A DNA stretch of 64,000 nt from Phoronis australis (lineage: Eukaryota; Phoronida; Phoronidae), in assembly GCA_002633005.1 (NCBI GenBank), contig NMRA01000579.1, positions 1 through 64,000 of the forward strand, written 5' to 3'. Shown here piece after piece: positions 1 through 9,402 of the stretch (positions are counted from its first letter, which is position 1; each line of letters begins with the position of its first letter). The notes under the pieces were generated by a model that saw only the letters and a list, made by a program, of their open reading frames with translations, made no database searches and was not told the origin of the DNA. The position numbers were made by a program, and so were the translations under genes.

Positions 1-774
1 ACCTGCTAGTACAATATACAAGTAGAGTATAGAGTCCCTGGTGATAGACGATGATTTTCTTATGGCAATGAAAAACCACGAATAGTTTTGCAATTCAAGT
101 TCAAAGTCTGAAAACTGCCAGCAGGTAGAAATTCAACTCACGACCATCGACTCATCGAGTGACAAACAGGGTCTATCCAACCACAATAACATTACACTCC
201 ATTGATAGGCCTAGGGCTAGCCGAGGGCTATCCTTGGTACAAATCTGTATACTAAATATACTACCCTGGTTGTGTGAATTTCGGGCTCTATTGAAGAAAA
301 ACACACAGTGGTACCTAGCTGTATTTTGATACCCCTAGCTGGCTGGGTACCAGTGCAGACTCGACTCGATCACGATTACTATCGAATTCAGTACGTAATT
401 TTCCCACAGGTAACGGTTTCATCGAATTTTAAGAGTAATAGTTAGACTGTTCAGCTCATACAGGGAGCAATACCGTCATCAAAATGTTCAAGAATTACCT
501 GGTTAAGGCGAACTTTTCTTCGCAGCAGTACCGGAAACAGCTGACTAGTTGCCGAAAGGTCAAACCGCACAGCATTATGGGCAACATTCGTTTGTTTTGA
601 TCACGCAGATTTTAAGAAAATAAAAAATAAAAGAAAAAATATGTACAGGCAGCAGATCGACCCCATACTTACGAAAAGTTCTAATTAAGTGTCAGAGAGT
701 ACGTTTCAATGGTTTTTATGCCAGTGCAGATTCACAATGTTTTCAAAACGTCTACAAACGGATCATGACTTCAA
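1..774. other. Intergenic DNA, no gene seen
   Basis: No reading frame with domain resemblance and no paired splice sites were found. The sequence is mixed-composition spacer. It ends at the TCAA that borders the inverted-repeat element starting at 775. Confidence 0.6.
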
Positions 775-926
775 AGGCGAAGGCAACCTTTTTCCATGTC
801 ATTTTGAGCTAAAATAAGGTTGGTTGGTTATCCTAGACATATTTTCCACTTAATTACGGTTTTTCGTAATTTTATTAATTACTCGTCCGCTACTGCGGAA
901 GTGACGTTTTAGGAGGCAAGCGTTTC
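775..926 (+). repeat. Left terminal inverted repeat
   Basis: 152 bp matching the reverse complement of 3465-3616 with only a few substitutions and equal length. It includes the stretch GTCCGCTACTGCGGAAGTGA, which also holds a small internal palindrome (TCCGC..GCGGA). Confidence 0.88.
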
Positions 927-1217
927 CCGCCACTTGGCTTTGCGTTGACTTTACCGTGCGAATCTGTTGCATTCTACTTTTGTTTTGTGCTGTTTTTCAA
1001 CAATTGTCGCCAACACATTCCATCGGCGAGTATTCTGCGGCAAGATAGGTTAGTAGAGAACTCAACTACGTTGGATTTAGGGAATGTTTAGTGTGTTGTA
1101 AGCTGTAAATGCCTGGAGTCGGTGACCCGTCACAGTGACAGTAGTGTGAGTGACGGAGACCTTGTTCACAGCAGTGGTGACAAGGAATTTTTTCACGGAA
1201 ATTCAGTGGTTGGGTAC

Positions 1218-1508
1218 ATGTTTGAGCCCGAGTGTAACGAGGCAGAGTACGCAAAGGCATAGGCAGCTTTTGAGAGAAACGAGTCGGCTACAGAGGACAG
1301 ACGTGGTGACATATCTTGGTGCAAATGCACTGTGTGCGTTGTTATGCCTACCTCAATGGAATGCTTGTGCTGTTCAGAGTTCGACGAGGCCAAGCCACTA
1401 CTGGACATGGTTAAGTGGACCTCCGGCATACCACGGACAGAGGAACAACTGTCCCGCACTCAGTTGCCAGAGTCTCCCGCGACACACTCCAACTTGATGG
1501 TGACCTGA
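1218..1508 (+). pseudogene. P2X7 intracellular (ballast/ZCD)-like domain, copy 1, one in-frame stop
   Basis: The plus-strand frame from the ATG at 1218 to the TGA at 1506-1508 encodes the cysteine motif WCKCTVCVVMPTSMECLCC, preceded by YMFEPE. Both match the zinc-coordinating C-terminal domain of P2X7 receptors, which in invertebrates also occurs in proteins with no channel part. No P2X channel domain is present. A TAG at 1260-1262 interrupts the frame 14 codons after the ATG, before the cysteine motif. The 3' end overlaps the convergent THAP frame. The frame upstream of the ATG is open for about 50 codons, so the true start may be earlier. It is called a pseudogene because of the stop; readthrough or an assembly error is possible. 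Confidence 0.65.
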
Positions 1509-2157
1509 GCACCCAAACTGCTTACATCGTGTCGTGTGACTCCCTCGCCACACACCTGGCACCTTCTAAATAGACAAGTCCACAATAAACTGATAAAAGT
1601 TTGGCTCACCGATCTGTTCACTGAATGACAAAGTGTCCTCTCCACTGGGTGTCGAACTGGTCCTGTAATCATGCACGTACTTCCAATACTCAATATCGCT
1701 GCTGGGCTGCTTGGAGGATCTGGGCTGGAGAAAACAGCACAGGGCGAATCACTACTGGTTCCAGGAATTGCACGCTCTGGGGTACGTTCGGAGGCACGGG
1801 TGACAGTAGATGAAGTGCCTCTACTGGCTCCAGTCATTGTACTGACCACAGCTCGCAAAGCTTCTCGCCTCAAAAACGCACTTCTCGGGGGTGGCGACGG
1901 GGCAGTGCCGGGAATCAACACAGACGGAATGGCATCCTTCTTCAGGCGTTGTTTCGCAGGGACCTTCATCAGTTCAGCGTACAAATCCCTTTCGTAACCG
2001 GAGGGCAGAAAGTGCTTGCCACACACACGGTAATTCTCCACTGCTTTTTACGTTGCGTGGACGGGAAACGCTGCGTTCTTCACACGAACGAGCCAAGTAC
2101 GGCGAAGTGTGTCATCCATCGGAAAGCGATGCAAAGGTACTCCCAAAGCGCGCGAGA
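1460..2157 (-). pseudogene. THAP-domain sequence, copy 1, 5'-truncated at the N and with the same stop
   Basis: Minus-strand homologue of 2623-3351. The frame downstream of the stop (1460-2041) encodes the second half of the THAP domain and the Ser/Pro-rich tail. The first 11 or so residues, including the start codon and first cysteines, are missing because the unit stops at the N at 2158. The in-frame TAA is at 2048-2050, the position equivalent to that in copy 2. Confidence 0.65.
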
Positions 2158-2158
2158 N

Positions 2159-3317
2159 ACAATTGTCGCCACCACATTCCATCGGCGAGTATTCTGCGGC
2201 AAGATAGGTTAGTAGAGAACTCAACTACGTTGGATTTAGGGAATGTTTAGTGTGTTGTAAGCTGTAAATGGCTGGAGTCGGTGACCCGTCACACTGACAG
2301 TAGTGTGAGTGACGGAGACCTTGTTCACAGCAGTGGTGACGAGGAATTTTTTCACGGAAATTCAGTGGTTGGGTACATGTTTGAGCCCGAGTGTAACGAG
2401 GCAGAGTACGCAAAGGCATAGGCAGCTGTTGAGAGAAACGAGTCGGCTACTGAGGACAGACGTGGTGATCGACATATCTTGGTGCAAATGCACTGTGTGC
2501 GTTCTTATGCCTACCTCAATGGAATGCTTGTGCTGTTCAGAGTTCGACGAGGCCAAGCCACTACTGGACATGATTAAGTGGACCTCCGGCATACCACGGA
2601 CAGAGGAACAACTGTCCCACACTCAGTTGCCAGAGTCTCCCGCGACACACTCCAACTTGATGGTGACCTGAGCACCCAAACTGCTTACATCGTGTCGTGT
2701 GACTCCCTCGCCACACACCTGGCACCTTCTAAATAGACAAGTCCACAATAAACTTATAAAAGTTTGGCTCACCGATCTGTTCACTGAACGACAAACTGTC
2801 CTCTCCACTGGGTGTCGAACTGGTCCTGTAATCATGCACGTACTCCCAATACTCAATATCGCTGCAGGGCTGCTTGGAGGCTCTGGGCTGGAGAAAACAG
2901 CACAGGGCGAATCACTACTGGTTCCAGGAATTGCACGCTCTGGGGTACGTTCGGAGGCACGGGTGACAGTAGATGAAGTGCCTCTACTGGCTCCAGTCAC
3001 TGTACTGACCACAGCTCGCAAAGCTTCTCGCCTCAAAAACGCACTTCTCGGGGGTGGCGACAGGGCACTGCCGGGAATCAACACAGACGGTATGGCATCC
3101 TTCTTCAGGCGTTGTTTCGCAGGGACCTTCATCAGTTCAGCGTACAAATCCCTTTCGTAACCGGAGGGCAGAAAATGCTTGCCACACACACGGTAATTCT
3201 CCACTGCTTTTTACGTTGCGTAGACGGGTAACGCTGCGTTCTTCACACGAACGAGCCAAGTACGGCGAAGTGTGTCATCCATCGGAAAGCGATGCAAAGG
3301 TACTCCCAAAGCGCGCG
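2159..3317. repeat. Tandem unit, copy 2 (about 1.16 kb)
   Basis: Second copy of 1000-2157. Only this copy is continuous with the 5' end of the THAP reading frame (minus strand, ATG at 3351). Confidence 0.9.
2377..2671 (+). pseudogene. P2X7 intracellular (ballast/ZCD)-like domain, copy 2, stop plus 4-bp frameshift
   Basis: Same region in the second tandem unit. The WCKC..C..MPT..ECLCC motif is intact (2482-2538 area). The TAG seen in copy 1 is retained at 2419-2421, and a 4-bp insertion around 2469-2472 shifts the N-terminal part out of frame with the cysteine motif. The stop codon at 2669-2671 lies 49 bp inside the convergent THAP frame, which ends at 2623. Confidence 0.65.
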
Positions 3318-3351
3318 TGAGCCGATAACTAGTACAGCAACAGTGTGGCAT
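2623..3351 (-). pseudogene. THAP-domain protein gene, copy 2 (complete 5' end), one in-frame stop
   Basis: Read on the minus strand from the ATG at 3349-3351. The N-terminus MPHCCCTSYR, then LHRFPMDD, LRRTWLVRVK, VCGKHF and AIPSVLIPG, follows the order of a THAP zinc finger (C2CH) with its HRFP, W and closing P-S motifs. The expected second cysteine appears as Tyr9 (inference). An in-frame TAA at 3211-3213 is codon 47, between the two halves of the domain, and the frame is open again to the stop at 2623. After the THAP domain come about 150 residues rich in Ser, Pro, Arg and Thr, with no recognised transposase. THAP domains bind DNA and are shared by host factors and P-/Kolobok-type transposons. 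The stop suggests inactivation, although both copies share it. Confidence 0.7.
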
Positions 3352-3464
3352 GTTGACTGACTAGTAAATGAAAGCAAACGACGGCGGAACTTAACACAAC
3401 CCAGGTAGAACAATGACTGACTCGGCAGCTCTCACCGTCAGACTATATGAAAAGAAATTGGTGC

Positions 3465-3616
3465 GAAATGCTTGCCTCCTAAAACGTCACTTCCGCAGTA
3501 GCGGACGAGTAATTAATAAAATTACGAAAATCTGTAATTAAGTGGAAAATATGTCTAGGATAACCAACCAACCTTATTTTAGCTCAAAATGACATGGAAA
3601 AAGGTTGCCTTCGCCT
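3465..3616 (-). repeat. Right terminal inverted repeat
   Basis: Reverse-complement partner of 775-926. It begins just after GTGCGAAATG and runs to CGCCT, followed by TTAA. Confidence 0.88.
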
Positions 3617-5397
3617 TTAAGAGCCAACAACAAGGTATTAATTCCCGATCATCGGACCTACATGTACAGTAAACGTACTAGTTACATTGTCTACAGCTGG
3701 AATGTTCAACTGTCACCAGCCAAGGACAGGTTACAAAAGCCACATCCTCAGTGAACACACTTGATTCCCAATTGCTAAATACAGGCTGAAACGAGATCTC
3801 ATATCACGTGCCCAAAGAAAAAATGCATGGAATGTCAATGGAACATGGATTACTTGCACTGCACTAGTACATGAATTAAAGGTAATAACAGCAGTTTAAG
3901 GGACTACTTCAGGTTCAGCCATATTGAGTGTTAGTAGATCTTATTACGCTACACCCATAGCACAAAAACCATCAGTTTGGCAATACATAAATATGACCAA
4001 AATTGTCTGATAAGCTTGAAAACCAATACTAGTATCCAAAAGCCGGAATGCATACTGTCAGCATTTTGAGATTCAACTGCGTTTTCTTGAACTTTGTCCC
4101 ATTCTCGACTTCTTCCAATCAGTGTGTGGGGAAATGTCCATAGTGCGCGCAACTCCTCCAACATTTCCAAGGGAATTTCCACCGAACTTTCAAGCATGCT
4201 CACGAAGTGCCCAGCACATATCATCGGCAATCGCTGTCGACCGTATTTTCATGAATGTCCGCCCATTCTTGATTTTCACATAGCCGTAAATATTCTATCG
4301 TTCAAAACTCCCTACACCACCTCTGGCTAGGATATTTTTTGGAATCGATTCTTTTCAGCTACAAAAGTAACCAAACAAAATCGGGCCCAATTCGCTGTAC
4401 ATCACGCGGGGGATGACAGAAAGTTAACAGCTCCTTGAAGTGGAAATACAAGGTGTACCGAAAATGAACTCACACTTCCAAGTGACACTAACTGCGTTGG
4501 TGCAAAAAATTATTCATTGTGACTACTGGACTAACTGTAAAATAAATTTCCCCACCTTGAGGGGCCGCTGGTTTACTTCTACTGGGAATTAATGACTGAC
4601 TGGTTCCCACGAAAACTTTGTGGCCCTCTGGCGGTGTTCATACACAACTGTAAGCCCCTTGACCATGAGTCAGATAGTTTAAAACCGGACACCTTCGTGT
4701 CTATTCGGAGAGGAATTCCTGGCTTTAATCCAGACAGTCTATCTGACTCCTCATTCAAATCAAGAACTTTCCCTGTCCAGGACCCTCACGTCTTGTGTCT
4801 CAAAAGAGTGTACGGGGGTCACTAGGATGATTAAACACTGCATCTATCTATTCACCAAGGTGAGTTATATTATCCACTGTGTTGCTTATTAACTTACTAA
4901 CAAGGTTTCAAGTTTAAAATTCATAAAAAGTCGTCAAAAGAATGAGGTCTTTAAATCAACATATTAAATGCAACTTGAAAGGTTTTTGCATGTTCTTGAT
5001 GTTTTGAGTGTTGAGCTGTGGTGTATGACAATTGTTTGCCATTCACCTGCATACGGTGTAGATGGTTACAGCTTACAGGTCTACTTTTCCAGCAAGCTTG
5101 AAAAAATTCAGTAGACCGGGGCACAGAGTCTGATCCATGCAAACTAAATTTGAGCTCTTGGCAATGATGTACTGAAGTGTGACAGCAGTTTTGAGACACC
5201 CTGTACTATACTAAAATTAGTATTTAGCCGCAAGCACAAGTTGTTGGTGGTCGTTTTTGCTGCAAGCAAATGTTGACCATCACTTTCTTGGTCAAACGGT
5301 ATTTTGTCCATTTACTTTTGGGGAAATGGCCCAATAAGATCATTTAACTCACCGAGAAGGACCATTGCATGCACACCCTTGATACAAGACTGATAAT
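3617..5397. other. Intergenic DNA, no gene seen
   Basis: Only short frames without domain resemblance or splice context. The region should include the 3' UTR and polyadenylation site of the minus-strand zinc-finger gene that stops at 5398, but no clear AATAAA on the minus strand close to the stop was identified. Confidence 0.5.
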
Positions 5398-8300
5398 TCA
5401 AGATGAAAAAGAAGAGTCAGTGTCTTCGTACGAGTCAGAATCATGGGTCAATCTATGGGCTTTCATTTTTTTCAAGGAGTCCAACACAAGGCCACACGCT
5501 GAGCACCTGTGTCCTGGCTTACTATGTGTCTTTAAATGATTTTTAAGTGAACTTTTCTGGTTGAAACCTTTCCCACATGTCATACAGGTGTGGGCCTTTT
5601 CATCCGAGTGGCCCTTCTTATGCAACGTCAGGTGACTGCGCTGGAAAAAAGAGCGGCCACAGAACTCGCACTTGTACGGTCGCTTCCCAGAATGCACCAG
5701 CAGGTGGCTGGTCAGCCGACATTGCTGCATGTACGCCTTGTCGCACAGGTGGCACTTGTACGGCCTCTCACCAGTATGCTTTCGTAGGTGCACCGTCAAG
5801 TGGCTGTTCTGTATGAAGCCCTGACCACATGTCTCACAGATGAATGGGCGCGACTCGGCATGCACGGTCTCTTCATGGAATTCGCAGTATTTCTTGCTGG
5901 CAAACGCTTTACTGCATTTCCGACACTTGAACGGTCGCTCGGTGGCATGCACACGGTGGTGTTGTTGTAGGCCAGTTTGAAATTTAAAACCGCGGCCACA
6001 GACCTCACAGCGATGCTGGAGGCTGGCTGAATGCTCCGTCTTGGAATGATTTAGAAGTAGGTCTCTGTTGTCGAATGCCATGTCGTCACAGTAGACACAC
6101 GTGTTCTGTGAGCCAAGGCAGATCTGCTGGTGACGTTGCAAGCAAGCAACACCTAGGAAGGTGAGATCGCAGAACTCGCATGTGACCGGTGGCTCGGCCG
6201 AATGAGTCTTCATATGTGAGTTTAGCTCACTCTTCTGGCAGAATGCTTGAGGGCACTCACTACACTTGTGTGACTTCTCACCTGGAACACAAAGAATGCA
6301 TGCACGCCTAAACAGTGTGGCAACACCTTTAGATATTGGATGCGAAAAAATTGGAAATTAACGCCGGGAAATTAATTTTATACTAAGTTTCAGAAGTTGT
6401 GATTTATATTTTTCGCAACCACATAGTTATTCACCTGGTTGAAGACATGACTGTACTTTTTGTCAGACACCTTGATATATACTCGCTCACACTCTCTGTA
6501 CAATTTCCAATCTTCTGGTGTGCAGTTAGTTGTAAACAAAATGCCAATAGAGATAAGTTACAACAGTAGCTGTATTTTGAGACCACAACATGTCTGTCTC
6601 ATCTTCAGACAATGGGTAAATTGAATACGCTGGAAGCGAAATAAACAATGAAACAAACATCAACAGCAGGTAGAAAAATATTCAAGCAATAAGTGTGACT
6701 GTAACACATGGTAGGAAGCCCATAAGCCTGCACAGCCCAAGCGAATATATATCAAGCTGTCTAACAAGAAGTACATTTGTAAATGAAGTGCTGTTACCGA
6801 ACTATACCTATTTACGTGGATGAATAATATGTTCACTGTCTAACATTTTAAGCTACTAGTGATAGAAAAATCTTCTTGATAGTATAAATAGAAAAGTTTA
6901 TTCCATTTCTTTCAGCTCATAGGCATATCTTTACTTCTCAGTGTTGAAACTTGAAACACTATCAAGAACTTAAAAGATTTTGACACTTTTAAAAAGTTGT
7001 AAAAAGGGCCAATAAACCTGCAACTCACTGTAAAAAAACAACTTCTTCCGGCCAATTGCTGGTAATGTATAGGTCTCATCAGTTTACTCAACTGATAATG
7101 TATCGGTCTCATCGTGTTACTCAACTAGTAATGTATGTCTCATCATGTTACTCAACTGGTAATTTATAGGTCTCATCAGGTTACCTACTCTGGGTCACAC
7201 TACTAAACCTTTGAGTAGGGTTTCTAGCTCAGTCCTCAGCTCGATTGTAACTATGTATTAATAAAGCTTGAAAATGGTTCCCGGTGATCAATGCAATACG
7301 CGGCGGCCTGCGCACGTCTGGTACAAGATGTATCAGACCACTTGCAATAATTTTTATTACCTACTCAGATTAGAAATGACATCAGGACATGAGAATAACT
7401 GGGTCTAGTTTCATTAAAAAAGACTCAAGACTTGAGAGAAAAATTTGTATTCTGCAGTTAAAACCAAGTATTTGGCTAAGTTAAAAACAAAGACAAAATT
7501 CAGAAAAGACCATTTCATGAACAAAAAAGTATTCAGTCTAGACATAAATTAAAAGTCCAGATTTGACATAGGTGAGCATACAAACCACACTCTCACCACC
7601 TGTTGTGAATTCACAAAACAAGCGGACGATTGTTAATTTGATATTGTTTAGGAACATTAGATTGTGAAAAATATCAACGAAATTAGTTCCTCAACAGTTT
7701 ACAGCGATGATACTATTTTTAGCCATTTAGACCAAAAGTCTAATCATAAGTCAACTTCATAGCAGGCTAATGTTTGATTTTAGCCGAGATTAATTTTGGT
7801 CTCAAGAAATTTCATGAAACAAGGCCAACACATTTTGGTAACATGTTAGTCCAATTTTGTTCCTAATTAAGACAAAAAATAATTCATGAAACTAGCCCCA
7901 GGCCAATTACGTTACTTGCCACGAATGTTAGCTTTAGTCAAATCGATAGTATGGTAGTCAGAGAAATTCCAGGCGACAGATTGCAAACAATTTCCATTCA
8001 AACATGTGAGCATGTAATGAAGACCTTTGGATGAACATATACCCAACATGCATCAGTCACATGACAAGAGCATGACGGGCAGCAGCCAGTAACCAAAGAC
8101 TAATGATTGTCAAAAATGGTATGCAGCTCAAACATGGCATGTCTCATTAAAGTGTGAATATGAAAATAAAGTTGTAGTTTACAAACAACCCCGGGTCTTC
8201 CGGTGTGCCGGAAACCATCTGAGAACCAGTTACCATTACAATCTCGCGAAAGTCTAGTTTTGCGAGACTATTTTTGTGTAAATCAGCACGGTAATATGTC

Positions 8301-9402
8301 ATTGTTACCCTAATAAAACAAGGCAGTTTTTATTATTTGTCCATTTCACTATCAAATAACAATTGCGTAATATTAGGAATTACTAGGTTTTTCCATATTT
8401 TCACACTTGTTTTTCAGTGTATCAGTTGTGGTGTTTTCTTTAAAACCGCAATTTATCTATAAATTGTTTCTTTTCCTGAATATACTTGTTCACAAAGTTC
8501 TCCAGGAAGTCACAAGGTGGCGCTTGCTACAAATTTAAATATTCAGGTCTTTAATGAGACATAGAATCTTTAATATAAAAGAACTCAAGACTACCTGTAT
8601 GGAATTTCTTGAAGTGATATGTCAACTCGTTTTTGACAGCAAACTGTTTGCCACAAATCTCACACGTGTGCGGTCTCTCGGGTTTATGTCGGAGAGTGTG
8701 CGATCGCCAGCTACTCCTGTCACTGAATTTCTTGGGACAAAATTCGCACTGGTATGGCTTCTCTCCTGTGTGAATGCGCACGTGAACCTTGAGCAGGGAA
8801 TGCTGGGGAAACGACCGGCCGCACGTCCCGCACACGTGAGGACGCTCGCCAGAATGCATCGTGTAGTGCATCTTGTATGAGCTCTTGTGCGCAAATGTCC
8901 GCTCGCAGATGTCGCATTTGAACGGACGTTCACCCGTATGAGTCCGCATGTGAATTTTCAGATTGCATTTGTCGTAGAAACCCTTCTGGCAAACTTCGCA
9001 TTTGTGGTCCTTTGTGCGATTTTTGTTACGGTCTCCCTGCTTGTGTTTAGCCATGTGACGGGCCACGGCTCTTTTGTTATTGAAAATTTGACCGCAAACG
9101 TGGCAAGGGAATGGTTCAAATTCTTCGTGAGCGGTGCTTCTGGGCTTTTTTGTCTTGGACTCAGCATGGTTCTTGAAGCACTCCAAGTTTCTCAGAGCAA
9201 GTTGAGCCAGAATATCAGCCTGGGATGTTGCGAAGTTGGAATGTTCACTGGGTGAGGGCGTGAACTCCTCCGTTTCACACTCGAGATGAAACTCCAGCTC
9301 TTTCAGAGGGTCAGTCAACATTGCACTGGATGGCTCTGTGTCAACAGGCTCTTGCTTGATTGTGATATTTTCCACCTCACCTCCAGCCATCCCCGCCTCC
9401 AT
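5398..9402 (-). CDS. Two-exon C2H2 zinc-finger protein with 16 fingers
   Basis: Exon 1 is 9402-8595 and exon 2 is 6281-5398 (563 codons plus stop). The start ATG at 9402 has a GCCATGG context and follows a probable 5'-UTR acceptor (TTAATAG). Residues 1-95 are acidic and contain IKQE, a SUMO-site consensus. Six C2H2 fingers follow in exon 1. Its donor (ACAG|gtagtc) is phase 1, and the exon 2 acceptor (ttccag|GTGAGAAG) is also phase 1; joining them rebuilds a canonical HTGEK finger linker, the main reason for treating the two blocks as one gene. Exon 2 adds ten fingers and a short acidic Ser-rich tail. The likely role is sequence-specific DNA binding in the nucleus. The target is unknown. Retaining the intron would end the protein after 19 or so extra residues, at 8551. 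Confidence 0.82.
7055..7185. repeat. Short tandem repeat, unit about 30-45 bp
   Basis: The phrase 'TACTCAACTGGTAAT.TATAGGTCTCATCA' recurs with changes about four times between 7060 and 7185. Confidence 0.7.
7398..7905. repeat. Inverted-repeat element (MITE-like), about 0.5 kb
   Basis: The left end reads GGTCTAGTTTCATTAAAAAA. The right end, reverse complemented, reads CTGGGGCTAGTTTCATGAAT. The ends are imperfect inverted repeats of about 30 bp. The element sits inside the intron of the 16-finger gene. The internal sequence CACCTGTTGTGAATTCA is also found in the segmental duplications (25490, 31998), so this or a relative is dispersed. Confidence 0.5.

Larger units (their letters stand above)
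1000..2157. repeat. Tandem unit, copy 1 (about 1.16 kb)
   Basis: Nearly identical to 2159-3317. The two copies abut at the single N at 2158. Differences include scattered substitutions and a 4-bp insertion in copy 2 near 2469. Confidence 0.9.
775..3616. mobile_element. DNA-transposon-like element with 152-bp terminal inverted repeats carrying THAP and P2X7-ballast sequences
   Basis: The first 152 bp (775-926) and the reverse complement of the last 152 bp (3465-3616) match almost base for base; both ends read AGGCGAAGGCAACC inward. The flanks are TCAA (771-774) and TTAA (3617-3620), so a TTAA target duplication with one mutation is likely. Known families with TTAA targets are piggyBac and Kolobok, and some Kolobok-type elements encode THAP proteins, so a Kolobok-like origin is possible (inference). 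No transposase catalytic domain was recognised. The inside holds a 1.16-kb unit present twice, with THAP coding sequence on the minus strand and a zinc-coordinating P2X7-type domain on the plus strand. If the tandem repeat is an assembly artefact the true element is about 1.68 kb. Confidence 0.75.
6282..8594 (-). other. Intron of the 16-finger gene, with repeats
   Basis: Bounded by the phase-1 donor at 8594 and acceptor at 6282. It holds a diverged copy (about 6430-6660) of the repeat also inserted at 34343-34653, and an inverted-repeat element at about 7398-7905. Several near-identical phrases on GTAATGTATNGGTCTCATC are repeated at 7060-7170, a short local tandem repeat. Confidence 0.6.

Noticed and set aside
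1671-1997. Plus-strand frame of about 108 codons, also seen in the second unit at 2699-3160
   Set aside because: It is the antisense of the Ser/Pro-rich part of the THAP frame; the minus strand carries the recognisable domain.
3211-3221. A tiny GT..AG intron (GTAAAAAGCAG) that would remove the THAP stop codon
   Set aside because: 11 nt is far too short for a spliceosomal intron, and its removal would shift the frame of VCGKHF.
8551-8594. Extension of the six-finger frame to a stop at 8551 as the natural C-terminus
   Set aside because: The extra residues have no finger features, and a good phase-matched donor at 8594 rebuilds a TGEK linker with the next block. Kept only as a possible intron-retention form.
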